A DNA stretch of 64,000 nucleotides from Lachnospiraceae bacterium (GTDB taxonomy: Bacteria > Bacillota > Clostridia > Lachnospirales > Lachnospiraceae), in assembly GCA_910575475.1 (NCBI GenBank), contig CAJTGD010000009.1, positions 106,837-170,836 of the forward strand, read 5' to 3'. Each line of letters starts with the position of its first letter. The first letter of the stretch is position 1. The notes below the pieces were generated by a model that saw only the letters and a program-made list of their open reading frames with translations, had not been told where the DNA came from and did no database searches. The position numbers and the translations under genes were made by a program. Positions 27,264 through 36,748 of the stretch are shown piece by piece.

Positions 27264-28071
27264 TTTTTGAGCCTCCATAATATTTAGATTTAATCCGAAA
27301 AAATTTATCTTTTTCCATATCAAAGTGCTCTCTTATTTTAAAAATGATTTCCTCTGGTACACTCGTTTGATGAATAGATTGATTAATTGCTGCTATTTCC
27401 GGATTGGCATTCAAAAAGGAAATAACATTTTGTAAATCTGGAATATTGTCTCTAGCTATTTTTAACCTTGAATAAATTTGACTTATTAATTCATAATCCT
27501 CAGGCGTATCCATCGTCAATCTATAATCTGCCTGCAAAAATGATGGTGTTTCTATTTCTACAATTTTAAAATATTTTTCGTGAAATAAAGGCCCCCATAT
27601 TTCCGTATCAAGTGTTTCTTTAAATTCACATATTGTCTGTAGTGCTTCCTTTTTTAATGCATATATTCCAGTTCCCAACATTACATTTTTAAACCGTAAA
27701 TAATCACTTTCTGGCTCATTCTTTATGGCTTTCACGAGCATATCAATCATATAAATGGAAAACAACGTATTATCCGGTGTAATATTTACTACAAAATCAA
27801 AGTCAAAAAATTCTGCAGTATCCTTAAGTCTTTTTAATACATCCACCGCATCTCCCTGAAAATATCTCACATGTTTTTCACAGCAAATTTTCGTAATGTC
27901 TGCATCTGAATTTAATGGTGTTGTAGCCACTACCACCTCATCTATTCCATGTGCCATTTTTGCCCTGTCAATAGCCCATGCAAGAGCTGTCTGTGAACCT
28001 AAATACAATAAATTTTTTCTTGGTAATCTAGATGATTTTAATCTTGATGGTATAACAAAACCAATTTTCAT
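27253..28071 (-). CDS. Acylneuraminate cytidylyltransferase-like protein (LegF/NeuA type)
   Basis: Expected to activate the nonulosonic acid as a CMP-sugar. The 272-residue protein starts MKIGFVIPSRLKSSRLPRKN, the CTP-binding motif of CMP-NeuAc/CMP-Kdo synthetases and SpsF proteins, followed by VVVATTPLNSDAD and DFVVNITPDN. The last 60 residues are an extra helical tail. The sequence fits the broader SpsF/cytidylyltransferase group better than classic NeuA, so the exact substrate is open. The neighbours NeuC and NeuB support the legionaminic-type assignment. Confidence 0.8.
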   Translation of the reverse strand: MKIGFVIPSRLKSSRLPRKNLLYLGSQTALAWAIDRAKMAHGIDEVVVATTPLNSDADITKICCEKHVRYFQGDAVDVLKRLKDTAEFFDFDFVVNITPDNTLFSIYMIDMLVKAIKNEPESDYLRFKNVMLGTGIYALKKEALQTICEFKETLDTEIWGPLFHEKYFKIVEIETPSFLQADYRLTMDTPEDYELISQIYSRLKIARDNIPDLQNVISFLNANPEIAAINQSIHQTSVPEEIIFKIREHFDMEKDKFFRIKSKYYGGSKSEN

Positions 28072-28105
28072 AATCCTTGCTCCTTTTCTAATAACACTCT
28101 TTTTC

Positions 28106-29269
28106 TTAAAAAGTTAAATCATAAAATTTTTTCTTAATATTAATTTTATTATTTATAAGAAAATCCTTCGAAATATTAATAATTAAATCTGATGTATTTC
28201 CATTTCCATAAGGGTTGACCGCATATTTTACTTTTTCCTGAAATTTCGGTGTCATAACGGTCTCAATAGCATGCTCTATTTCATCTGATTCTGGTGCACA
28301 ATTCAAAACTGTCTCTCCCTGTATCCTGCCTTTTTGCCTATCGCCTATATTAATAGTTGGTATCTTGAATGAAGGTGCCTCAATAAGACCACTTGAAGAA
28401 TTTCCTATTACAAATTTTGCATACTTTAAGCTGCTTAAATAACGCCGCATCCCCAATGAGTTAAATAAACGTAAATTGGTATGTGTATCAGAATATTCTT
28501 GTAGCCTTTCATTAATAATTCGACCGTTTGAATCCGCATTTGCTTTAGTAAACAGCCACATTAAATCCGGTCGTTTCTCTATTGCTTTAATCAATGCCTC
28601 TACTTGTTCTTCCGCCGTATGCTTTTCTAATGTAACTGGATGAAACGTTCCAACAGCATATTTTTCTCCCAATCGGAAATGAATAGATTCTTCCAACTCT
28701 TCTTTTTTCATTAATTCAATATGTAGTGCATTCTCCACACCCATTGCTCCAACCGAAAAAACTCTATCTGGCGCTTCCCCCATCTGAATTACACGAGAGC
28801 GGTATTTCTCCGTACTTGTAAAGTGCAAATAACTCATTTTCGTAATTGCATGCCGCACAGCCTCATCAATTGCACCTTCTGTGGTTTCCCCACCATGAAG
28901 ATGAAAAATAGGTATACATGCATTCATTGCCGCAACAGATACTGCAAGCGTCTCATATCGATCGCCTAATATCATTAATGCATCTGGCCTGCTTTCATCA
29001 AAATATTCTGCAAAACTAATCATGGCAAGTCCCATACTTTTTGATATTGCCACAGGTGTATCAGAACTTAGCAAAATTTCTATTTTTCTGTCAATATTAA
29101 TGCAGTCCTGTTCTATTTCCTTTACTGTCATCCCGAATTCCGTAGAAAGATGCATTCCAGTCACAACTACTCTGGTATCTATTTTCGGTTCCTTACAAAA
29201 CTTTTTTATAATAGGTTTTAATAGACCATATTCTGCCCTCGTTGCAGTCATAATTATAATCTTTTTCAT
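28106..29269 (-). CDS. neuC: Hydrolysing NDP-sugar 2-epimerase (NeuC/LegG)
   Basis: Removes the nucleotide and epimerises C2 of an NDP-HexNAc sugar, releasing the free mannosamine-type substrate for NeuB/LegI. The 387 residues show the family signature: TATRAEYGLLKPIIKK, LILGDRYETLAVSVAAM, FHLHGGETTEGAIDEA and GNSSSGLIEAPS. The LegB and LegC genes in the same locus favour the LegG role (2,4-diamino-6-deoxy sugar) over plain sialic acid synthesis. The ATG overlaps the neuB stop by four bases. Confidence 0.9.
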   Translation of the reverse strand: MKKIIIMTATRAEYGLLKPIIKKFCKEPKIDTRVVVTGMHLSTEFGMTVKEIEQDCINIDRKIEILLSSDTPVAISKSMGLAMISFAEYFDESRPDALMILGDRYETLAVSVAAMNACIPIFHLHGGETTEGAIDEAVRHAITKMSYLHFTSTEKYRSRVIQMGEAPDRVFSVGAMGVENALHIELMKKEELEESIHFRLGEKYAVGTFHPVTLEKHTAEEQVEALIKAIEKRPDLMWLFTKANADSNGRIINERLQEYSDTHTNLRLFNSLGMRRYLSSLKYAKFVIGNSSSGLIEAPSFKIPTINIGDRQKGRIQGETVLNCAPESDEIEHAIETVMTPKFQEKVKYAVNPYGNGNTSDLIINISKDFLINNKINIKKKFYDLTF

Positions 29270-30264
29270 ATTTCTATCAATTCATCCTCACTGAAATCGC
29301 GAACTGCCCTGGTACCGATTATCTCATACCATTTCATTGGCGAGATACCGCTGCCCGGACGCTTCACTGTTACATTTTCTGAAGATATTACTTCACCCTT
29401 ATGTATATTTTTAGAAGCAACTATACTTTTTCGTGCAATTATTTTATTTTCTTTTTCAGAGTCAGTGACTTTTTTTTCATTATTTCCAAGCGCTTTCTCA
29501 ATATTACGTATCGCTGAAATCATAACTTTTAATTCCTCTGGCTCCAAACTAGCTCTGTGATCCGGCCCTTCCATCTCACGGTTCAGAGTAAAATGCTTTT
29601 CTATGATCTCCGCTCCAAGTGCTACTGCTGCGATAGAAACTTCGGTTCCTTTTGTATGATCTGAATATCCAACTGGCTTTTTTAATTTATTTTTGATTTG
29701 TAGCATAGCATTCAAATTCACATCTTCAAATGGAGTAGGGTACTGTGTATTACAATGGAGTAAGACAATGTTTGTCGTACCGTTCTTCTCCAATATATTA
29801 ACTGCTTCCTGTATTTCGTTCAGTTCACTCATTCCCGTAGATATTACCACTTTTTTTCCGGTTTTTGCAATATTTTCCAAATAGGGCAGATTTGTGATTT
29901 CTCCTGAAGGAATTTTCCAAAAATCCATATCAAACTGTTCTAAAAATTGTATACTTTCCAAATCAAAAGGAGTAGACAAAAAACCAATTGAGACATTTCT
30001 ACAGTATTGCTCCAATCCCTTAAATTCTTCCCAAGTTAGTGCTAGTTTTTCAAGCATCTGAAGCTGTGATTCAGCTATATCTGTCGTTTTCTTTTGATAG
30101 TCTGCTTTTTCTGCAAAACGGGAAACTAAACTCCGAGGCACAAATGTTTGAAATTTAATATAGTCCGCCCCTGCTTTTTTCGCCTCATCTATCATTTTCT
30201 TCGCAAGATTGTAATCTCCATTATGATTTACTCCTGCTTCAGCAATAACATATATATGCTTCAT
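29266..30264 (-). CDS. neuB: N-acetylneuraminate / legionaminate synthase (NeuB/LegI)
   Basis: Condenses a mannosamine-type sugar with phosphoenolpyruvate to a nine-carbon nonulosonic acid. All classic motifs are present: VIAEAGVNHNGD, DYIKFQTF, GFLSTPFD, KIPSGEI, VISTGMSE, LLHCNTQYPTP, GYSDHT, EKHFTLNR and a C-terminal SAF domain with KRPGSGISP. The ATG at 30264 has GGAG ten bases upstream; the open frame extends seven codons earlier without support. Coupled to neuC by a four-base overlap. Confidence 0.93.
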   Translation of the reverse strand: MKHIYVIAEAGVNHNGDYNLAKKMIDEAKKAGADYIKFQTFVPRSLVSRFAEKADYQKKTTDIAESQLQMLEKLALTWEEFKGLEQYCRNVSIGFLSTPFDLESIQFLEQFDMDFWKIPSGEITNLPYLENIAKTGKKVVISTGMSELNEIQEAVNILEKNGTTNIVLLHCNTQYPTPFEDVNLNAMLQIKNKLKKPVGYSDHTKGTEVSIAAVALGAEIIEKHFTLNREMEGPDHRASLEPEELKVMISAIRNIEKALGNNEKKVTDSEKENKIIARKSIVASKNIHKGEVISSENVTVKRPGSGISPMKWYEIIGTRAVRDFSEDELIEI

Positions 30265-30539
30265 ACGTTTATTTCTCCATTCCATATTATCATCTTATAC
30301 CCACGAGTGCTAAACTTTGCCAAAACATCTCAGTGCATCGTGGAATATGCTTTGACGGATTGGCAGATTTTACCGCTCAAAAATATAACATCTTTTACTC
30401 CCTTTGCTATCCCCTATCTACAACAAGGCTTTTGGACATACCTACTCTCCAGCGTCAAATGATGTAGATAAAAATCAAAATTTAATGTCTCGCACAATGT
30501 GTTTAATTCATAGTATTTTTATAAGACAATTGCACTTTT
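30265..30539. other. Gene-free gap between formyltransferase and neuB genes
   Basis: About 275 bases inside an otherwise tightly packed operon. I find no convincing coding sequence on either strand, no RNA fold and no clear promoter. It may be debris of an earlier insertion, like the stretch at 31476-32465. Confidence 0.4.
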
Positions 30540-31475
30540 TTAAATATTTGAAATTGTGTTTCTTGTTTGATCCAGCCTATTACTTAAACGATCGCTTATC
30601 TTTATGTTCCCTTCAAAGCTATATTCTATGAGTTCGATCATCGAATCCTGCGTCTTTATATAAAGGCCCTCTTTTCCCTTACCAATCACTTGTCCTGGAA
30701 TCCCCTTATATTTATGCGCACCTTCTACAAGTTTTACCTTATTAATTTTTATTGGCTTTCCATTAATAAATGAAAGTGCCTGTGGACCTGGAATGCATAA
30801 AGCCCTGACAAAATTAAAAACATCACGGCTAGTTTGATTCCAATCAAGTATTTCATCCCCTTCACGGCGCCCACCACAATAAATACCAATTTTATCAACA
30901 TCATCCTGCTTAATTGCCCTTACTTTTCCATACTGTATTACTTTAATCGCATCATACAAAATTTCCGCACATCCTTCATATGCTCGTTCAAGTAATGTTG
31001 CATAGGTATCTTCATCCGTAATCTCATATACTTTCTGTAAAATAATATCACCAGTATCTATACCTTCGTCCATATAATGTACTGTAATGCCGAATTCTTT
31101 TTCATCATTAATCAAAACCCAATTTAATATATTTCTTCCACGGTAATAGGGTAGCTTCCCTGCATGACAATTAATTGTTTTTAACGGCGAAAGATTAATT
31201 AATTCATTTTTAAAAATTTGATCATAAGACATTGATACAAATAAATCTACCTTATATTTTTTAATCTGATAAATAAAGTCTGAACTATTAATATTTTGAG
31301 GGGACAAAATGTCTATCTTATACTTTTCCCCTAATTCCTGTAAAACATAGTCCTTTTTACTATATCGTACGCAAATAAAAGAAATCTCTATTGTTTCATC
31401 TCGGATTATTTTTTCAAATGCTCTATGAGCCCAAGGTCCATCTGCAAAATACCCTATCTTAATTTTTTTACTCAT
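30540..31475 (-). CDS. Sugar N-formyltransferase (methionyl-tRNA formyltransferase fold)
   Basis: Transfers a formyl group from N10-formyltetrahydrofolate to an amino sugar. The 311 residues have the formyltransferase active-site string NCHAGKLPYYRGRNILNW (His-x-Gly-x-Leu-Pro-x-Tyr-Arg-Gly), then GITVHYMDEGIDTGDI with the catalytic Asp, and a C-terminal OB-like region. Its setting between PtmE-like and LegI genes, with no LegH-type acetyltransferase present, suggests that it formylates the 4-amino group of the LegC product. The ATG at 31475 is chosen; AAGGAG is about 11 bases upstream and the GTG at 31487 is too close to it. Confidence 0.85.
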   Translation of the reverse strand: MSKKIKIGYFADGPWAHRAFEKIIRDETIEISFICVRYSKKDYVLQELGEKYKIDILSPQNINSSDFIYQIKKYKVDLFVSMSYDQIFKNELINLSPLKTINCHAGKLPYYRGRNILNWVLINDEKEFGITVHYMDEGIDTGDIILQKVYEITDEDTYATLLERAYEGCAEILYDAIKVIQYGKVRAIKQDDVDKIGIYCGGRREGDEILDWNQTSRDVFNFVRALCIPGPQALSFINGKPIKINKVKLVEGAHKYKGIPGQVIGKGKEGLYIKTQDSMIELIEYSFEGNIKISDRLSNRLDQTRNTISNI

Positions 31476-31620
31476 CAATATAAGCACTCCTTCTTATTAA
31501 TTATTGCATTAAAAAGTTGCAGCGAAATTACTAACTCAAATCTTAAAACCTTTTATTATATATGCTCATCCATGATATGAATCTATGTTATCAATGTCAA
31601 TTATATCAAAGTTTTTCATA

Positions 31621-31627
31621 CCCCCCC
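31621..31627. repeat. C7 homopolymer in non-coding DNA beside the transposase remnant
   Basis: Seven C on the plus strand in the gap 31476-32465. Shorter than the four coding tracts and not in a recognisable gene. Confidence 0.5.
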
Positions 31628-31749
31628 TAATGATGTTTACATAAACATTTTACCCAGCATACCTACAGCAAAGAGTCCCTTCTCCGTGGTCATACATTGA
31701 ATGAGATCCACTATAATTTGAATATCAACCAGTGGTTTATGAGGTAACG

Positions 31750-32345
31750 TAAGAGGCTATCTTCTGCTTTGTGCAACTGTACCACCAGCGACGGAAGCTA
31801 TCCACTGAAAGCAAACCTATGTCAACACTTATTCTCAGATTTAAAAATACAACGTTGTCATTTAACACATATATACCATAATGTGGCATTTTACCAAATA
31901 CTGATATAAAAAACAATGCTCAGACACAGGACGTAGCAATTCTAATGTATAGTACTCTGTTCCGTCATTTTTTAAGTTTACAATATTCTCTTTTTTGTAT
32001 CAACAGAGGTCACAGAGATGCCATCCCTCAGAACTCCATTTGTCTAGCCAAATGAATTCAAACTGCTCATTTCGTTCAGAACTTGAAATACCCACCTGTT
32101 TCATTTTGCAGTTTTTCTGACGGCTGTAGCCAAGTTCCTTTAGATTGGCTGTACAGTGATCTTTTCAATAACAATTCCTCTATCGAGCAGTGCTTTTGAG
32201 ATATTCTTCGAGATATTCTTCGATATATCCATTTGACATCTTCCAAATAATCATGAGTCTTGTCATCAAGAATTTCCTATACTAATTTTAGGTTATTGTG
32301 ATAGAGTGTCTCTACCGCTTTACGTTCTGCCTCACTACAACAGAT
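31750..32345 (-). pseudogene. Decayed ISAzo13-family transposase remnant
   Basis: No open frame survives, but broken minus-strand frames read like the ISAzo13-family transposase in the right order. NLKELGYSRQKNCK (near 32120-32155, compare LLKELGYSLQANRK) is followed by SSERNEQFEFI, DTKKRENIVNLKNDG (near 31970-32010), then GKMPHYGIYVLNDN (near 31870-31905) and SVDSFRRWW (near 31790-31815). Several frameshifts and stops separate the pieces, and a 12-base tandem duplication lies near 32205. Limits are approximate. The whole gap 31476-32465 holds no intact gene. The remnant separates the PtmE-like and formyltransferase genes. Confidence 0.65.
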
Positions 32346-32465
32346 ATATCTTAGTGTACTATACCGTTCATTTGAAAGATTGCAAAATACGCGCCTGTCT
32401 ACAAAATGAGAACTGGAATTCCATCTATACCCTCATAGGTACATTATGCATCTTCCATAAGCATC

Positions 32466-33530
32466 TTAAACCCTTAATTTTTCTTCCATCTTTTTCATTT
32501 CTTCTAATTCACCCATATCAAGAAACGCTTCTTCACTAATCGGATATATCCCAACTTTCATTCCATGCTTCATAGCATCCTGCGTCAGATTGGTCATATG
32601 GTAAAGTGTATCTTTTGGAATTAAATCAATAAGCTCCGGCTTTATAATATACATTCCAGTATTTATAAAATAAGGAATATTAGGTTTTTCCTCTATACCA
32701 TAGACAATGCCCTGATTTCCAATCTGTAGTACGCCATAAGGAATAACCTGATTTCTTAAAGAAGAAACAATTGTTATTGCATTGCCGGATTCCAAATGTC
32801 TATTGTAAATATCCACATAATCCGCATCAATTAGCGTATCACAGTTGGTAACAAATATTGATTGTTCAAAATTATCCTTTATAAGGCGCAAACTCCCCCC
32901 AGTTCCTAAAGGCCTATTTTCTTCCACATATGAAATTTGATAATCTGGATTCAATTCATCAAAATATGACTTTATCATGCCCTTCTTATAATTAACTGTC
33001 AGATAAAAGAGCTGTGTCCCATATTCTACAAATCTATTCATGATTCTTTCAATTATTGGAATTCCTTCAATCGGAATTAATGGCTTTGGAAGAATTCTCG
33101 TATATGGATACAATCTCGTTCCTTTGCCTCCTGCCATGATTACGACAGGAATATTTTGCATAAACTCTTTTTCTGTTTCCTCTTTCCGTGTATTCTCAGA
33201 ATTTAAAAATAAAATGTCAACAATTTCCCTTTGAGTATTTAAAACCGGCAGTGCTGTGATTACATATTTCTTCATATAGGCTTCTACATCAATATCATCC
33301 GCCACAAAAACATATTTAGGAGCTCGAAACATAACTTTTGAAATAGGAGCTGTTAAATCAGCAGATTTGATCAGCCATCGCCGGATATCACCATCTGTCA
33401 CACAGCCAATCATTCTTTCTTTTTCGTCTATTACAAACAGAATCCCTTTTGCACCTTTATCAATTTTCTGCATAGCCTCTACAACGCTGATTTCAGACGT
33501 AGCTGTATACATTTTCAAATTTTTATTCAT
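32466..33530 (-). CDS. CBS-domain nucleotidyltransferase (PtmE-like)
   Basis: Two CBS domains (residues 1-115) precede a sugar-1-phosphate nucleotidyltransferase (about 125-354) with VVIMAGGKGTRLYPYTRILP, RPLGTGGSLRL and VTNCDTLIDAD. This architecture is that of PtmE of Campylobacter, a glucosamine-1-phosphate guanylyltransferase feeding the GDP-linked legionaminic acid route. Here it lies directly after LegC with an eight-base overlap. GGAGA precedes the ATG at 33530. The GDP (rather than UDP) specificity is inferred from the architecture and context. Confidence 0.85.
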   Translation of the reverse strand: MNKNLKMYTATSEISVVEAMQKIDKGAKGILFVIDEKERMIGCVTDGDIRRWLIKSADLTAPISKVMFRAPKYVFVADDIDVEAYMKKYVITALPVLNTQREIVDILFLNSENTRKEETEKEFMQNIPVVIMAGGKGTRLYPYTRILPKPLIPIEGIPIIERIMNRFVEYGTQLFYLTVNYKKGMIKSYFDELNPDYQISYVEENRPLGTGGSLRLIKDNFEQSIFVTNCDTLIDADYVDIYNRHLESGNAITIVSSLRNQVIPYGVLQIGNQGIVYGIEEKPNIPYFINTGMYIIKPELIDLIPKDTLYHMTNLTQDAMKHGMKVGIYPISEEAFLDMGELEEMKKMEEKLRV

Positions 33531-34707
33531 ACTTCATTTCTCCGAGTACCTTTTTGATTTGTTCTACAACATATCTAATATCACTCTTTGTAAGTTGGGT
33601 ACTACAAGGAATATTTAAAATACAGGAACTGTAATAAGAAGCTCTTTCTATCTCATACGCCACAAAATTTTTATATGGTGTCTGCTCGTGAATCAATCCC
33701 CATATCGCCCTCGTCTGTACACCTTCCTCCTGCAACTTTGTTATTACATCTCTCAAAGACCCTCGAAGTTTATCCATATCCAATTCTAAAGAATAAAACC
33801 ATTTATTAGAAAATGTCCCCTTTCTAAACTTTAACAACTTTCCTAACTCGAAGTCTATAAGGAAATTTTCATACATTGTATAATTTTCTTGCTTTCTCTG
33901 AATAAATTCCAAAAGTTCTTCCATCTGTGCCACACCAATTGCCGCCTGAACATTTGTCATACGATAATTAAAACCAATCTCATCATGAATATAATAATGA
34001 GGATCATTTTTAGCCTGTGTGGAAAGATATCGGATATGCTTTACAAAATCCGGCTTCTTTGCTGTCACAGCTCCGCCACCGCCAGTTGTAATAATTTTGT
34101 TTCCATTGAATGAATATACACCAAAATCTCCTATCGTACCTGCATATATCCCCTTATATTTGCCTTCCGTATATTTCGATCCCAACGCCTCTGTCGCATC
34201 CTCAATAACTTTCAAATGATATTGTTCTGCCACTTCCATAATACGTTCCATATCAGCCAGATTGCCAAAAACATGAACTACTATAATTGCTTTTACTTGT
34301 TTACCTGTTGATATATGAATCAATTTATCCTCTTGTAGAAAACATTCTTCCTTACAAAACCTGCACAATTTTTCAGGATCCATACATAAGCTATCGTCAC
34401 AATCAATAAAGACGGGATCTGCAAACTGATATCTTATTGGATTCACCGCTGCAATAAAAGTTAAAGTCGGGGCAACAACTATATCTCCCTGCAACACACC
34501 TGACTCAACCAATGATAAATGAAGTCCCGCCGTTCCACTCTGACAGGCCGCTACTTCTTCCGTATGCAAAAAATTCGCCATTCTTTTTTCAAATTCCGTA
34601 ATATAAGCGCCACCTGTAGATACCCATCCCTGCACAATAGCATCATCTGCATATTTTCTTTCATTTCCCTCAAAATTCGGAATTGATAATGGAATAAAAC
34701 GTTTCAT
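33523..34707 (-). CDS. legC: LegC-type PLP aminotransferase (DegT/DnrJ/EryC1/StrS)
   Basis: Transfers an amino group to C4 of an NDP-4-keto-6-deoxy-GlcNAc sugar. The 394 residues start MKRFIPLSIPNFEGNERKY, the LegC pattern. The PLP-binding lysine is present in VYSFNGNKIITTGGGG, in contrast to the His-type ColD at 10616-11779. Other marks are YADDAIVQGWVSTGG and ACQSGTAGLHLSL. It follows the LegB dehydratase and precedes the PtmE-like gene, the usual legionaminic order. Confidence 0.92.
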   Translation of the reverse strand: MKRFIPLSIPNFEGNERKYADDAIVQGWVSTGGAYITEFEKRMANFLHTEEVAACQSGTAGLHLSLVESGVLQGDIVVAPTLTFIAAVNPIRYQFADPVFIDCDDSLCMDPEKLCRFCKEECFLQEDKLIHISTGKQVKAIIVVHVFGNLADMERIMEVAEQYHLKVIEDATEALGSKYTEGKYKGIYAGTIGDFGVYSFNGNKIITTGGGGAVTAKKPDFVKHIRYLSTQAKNDPHYYIHDEIGFNYRMTNVQAAIGVAQMEELLEFIQRKQENYTMYENFLIDFELGKLLKFRKGTFSNKWFYSLELDMDKLRGSLRDVITKLQEEGVQTRAIWGLIHEQTPYKNFVAYEIERASYYSSCILNIPCSTQLTKSDIRYVVEQIKKVLGEMKYE

Positions 34708-34738
34708 CTATCATAGCCCCCATAACTATATTTATAAA

Positions 34739-35947
34739 TTACATTTTTGCATCTAACGATTTTCCTTTTTCTATATGTTCAAAATATGGTAAATAATTTT
34801 CAATAATTGCAATAATATCATCTTTTGTCACATCATTTTTCTGAAACGCTGCTTCCAAATTCTTAAGCAATCGTAAAATTTCATCCGTATCAGTCAATGA
34901 TTTATCAGTAATAACACTAAGAGAGGAAAACCTATCAAAATCCACAGCTTCTTCATCTGTATAAAATTCTTCAAATGATTTTTCCCCTGAAGTATCTGAC
35001 TCTGAAAAGTGAACCGGGTACTTTTTACTTCCATGCTTCAGTTCATCTGCTTTACGAATTGCCTCATCATCAGATGCACACATTAACGGCTCATACCCTT
35101 GCTCTCTGAGCAATTCTACCGCAATAGCATCAAATGTCATCATTTGTGCCGTTTCGAGCTTAGGAAAAAATATCTCTCTGTTTGCTCCCAACATACAAGC
35201 CAACATACAAATCTGCCCACTTTCTTCCTGTGATACAAAATACCTTTTCACATCGGAGGGCGCACTAAGCGGCTGCTGCTTGGAAATTCTTGCAATAAAT
35301 CCTGCCGGAAGAGAACCATTCGAAAAGGCAACATTCGCAAATCTTGCTGTTTTAACCGGAAATCTGTCAGAATATGAAAATATTACATCTTCCATAATCC
35401 GCTTACTTGCTCCCATAATATTTACCGGATTGGCTGCTTTATCTGTAGAAACACAAAAATAATCTTGTGGCGGATAATCCGCCAAAAGATCCAATAATCC
35501 TTTAACATGCAGTACATTATTTTGTAATAATGCTTCTACTGAATAGATATCTTTTTCACTTCTTACATGCTTATGTGCAGAAAAATTAGCTACAATGTCA
35601 AATCCTGCACGATTTCTGAACATTTTTTCGAACGTAGGAGAGGAAAAATCCATCGGATATGGAATAAAATCTTTTGGAACATACATCCCCTTCGTGCTAC
35701 GCAAATCACGTGTCAACTCTGCCAACGCATTTTCATTTGTATCAACAACCACCAACGCTCCTGGTTCAAAGGAAAGCACTGCTTTTATGAACGAACTTCC
35801 TATACTACCTGCGCCTCCAATAACTAAAACTTTTTTCCCTTTAATTTTTCTAAAAAGTTCATTCCGATTTACTTTAATGTCGTTAATAAACATACTATCA
35901 GCTCTTTGAATAACCTTTCTAGAAACAAAATCATCTAAATTAAACAC
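34739..35947 (-). CDS. legB: NDP-GlcNAc 4,6-dehydratase, LegB type
   Basis: Short-chain dehydrogenase that makes the 4-keto-6-deoxy sugar for LegC. The 402-residue soluble protein has VLVIGGAGSIGSSFIKAVL, FSAHKHVRSEKD and VSTDKAANPVNIMGASKR, where Met replaces the usual Tyr as in the FlaA1/PglF/LegB group. Unlike the 40671-42668 protein it lacks N-terminal membrane helices. The LegB-specific C-terminal extension is present (FEEFYTDEEAVDFDRF). GTG start at 35947 with AGGAGG six bases upstream. Confidence 0.9.
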   Translation of the reverse strand: MFNLDDFVSRKVIQRADSMFINDIKVNRNELFRKIKGKKVLVIGGAGSIGSSFIKAVLSFEPGALVVVDTNENALAELTRDLRSTKGMYVPKDFIPYPMDFSSPTFEKMFRNRAGFDIVANFSAHKHVRSEKDIYSVEALLQNNVLHVKGLLDLLADYPPQDYFCVSTDKAANPVNIMGASKRIMEDVIFSYSDRFPVKTARFANVAFSNGSLPAGFIARISKQQPLSAPSDVKRYFVSQEESGQICMLACMLGANREIFFPKLETAQMMTFDAIAVELLREQGYEPLMCASDDEAIRKADELKHGSKKYPVHFSESDTSGEKSFEEFYTDEEAVDFDRFSSLSVITDKSLTDTDEILRLLKNLEAAFQKNDVTKDDIIAIIENYLPYFEHIEKGKSLDAKM

Positions 35948-35978
35948 TTAAAGCCTCCTACATATATCGTCTATAATA

Positions 35979-36746
35979 TCACATAAAATATTTTTTGAAA
36001 GCATTAAATACAAAACACATTACATGAAATGTCGCCAATATTTTACAAATTTTCTCGTCTTTGGTCTGAATTTCCCACACCTGTTTTATACTTTTAAACT
36101 TATTTGAAGAAAGTGAGTCTTTACTGACTCGGTATTTTACAAAGGTTTTGTTAATTCCGTATGCGACTGTACCATCTCTTAGCAACATCAACCAGGTTGC
36201 ATAATCCTGCCCTCCACGCCGCAAAGGCATCCGAAAATCTCCAAAGTACTTCCTGTCAACCACAACAGAAGATGTTGCAATTATCGTATTATGCAAAAGA
36301 TAATTATAATCACATTTTTCCTTAATATTACGCTTCGGCTTAATACATACATCCTTTTCGTCAATCATCTCAATAGCGGTATAAGTAAACGGCGTATTCT
36401 TCTTCTTCATTAATAAAAGCTGCTTCTCTATTTTTTCAGGATACCACATATCGTCACTATCAAGAAAAGCCACATATCTTCCAGATGCTAGTTCCAACGC
36501 TTTATTTCTGGCTACCCCTGCTCCCCCATTTTTCTCTTGTAAATGATAAACAATCTCTGGATATACTTCCTGATACCGCGCGATAATTTTTTCCGAAGAA
36601 TCTTTTGAGCAATCGTCCACCAGCACTATTTCAATATCTTTATATGTCTGGGATAATACTGATTCCAAAGTACGGGTAATATACTTTTCAGCATTATATA
36701 CCGGAATTAAAACTGATACCCTATCCTCTACATACTGCCTATTCAT
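35979..36746 (-). CDS. Family 2 glycosyltransferase
   Basis: A 255-residue GT-A enzyme with VSVLIPVYNAEKYITRTLES, VLVDDCSKDSS, GAGVARNKALELASG and the metal-binding AFLDSDDMW. The length and the RRGGQDYATWLMLLRDG segment match small capsule GT2 enzymes (CpsE/WcaA-like). A hydrophobic C-terminal stretch may touch the membrane. It lies between legB and the class IV aminotransferase gene. Acceptor and donor cannot be read from the sequence. Confidence 0.88.
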   Translation of the reverse strand: MNRQYVEDRVSVLIPVYNAEKYITRTLESVLSQTYKDIEIVLVDDCSKDSSEKIIARYQEVYPEIVYHLQEKNGGAGVARNKALELASGRYVAFLDSDDMWYPEKIEKQLLLMKKKNTPFTYTAIEMIDEKDVCIKPKRNIKEKCDYNYLLHNTIIATSSVVVDRKYFGDFRMPLRRGGQDYATWLMLLRDGTVAYGINKTFVKYRVSKDSLSSNKFKSIKQVWEIQTKDEKICKILATFHVMCFVFNAFKKYFM

Positions 36747-36748
36747 TT

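Noticed and set aside
30148..30462. Plus-strand open frame of 104 codons across the neuB start and the following gap
   Set aside because: No recognisable product, mostly antisense to neuB, and no promoter or ribosome site.
32885..32905. Six-base C run in the PtmE-like gene, and similar runs near 12956 and 37345
   Set aside because: Too short for efficient slippage, and the genes are intact.
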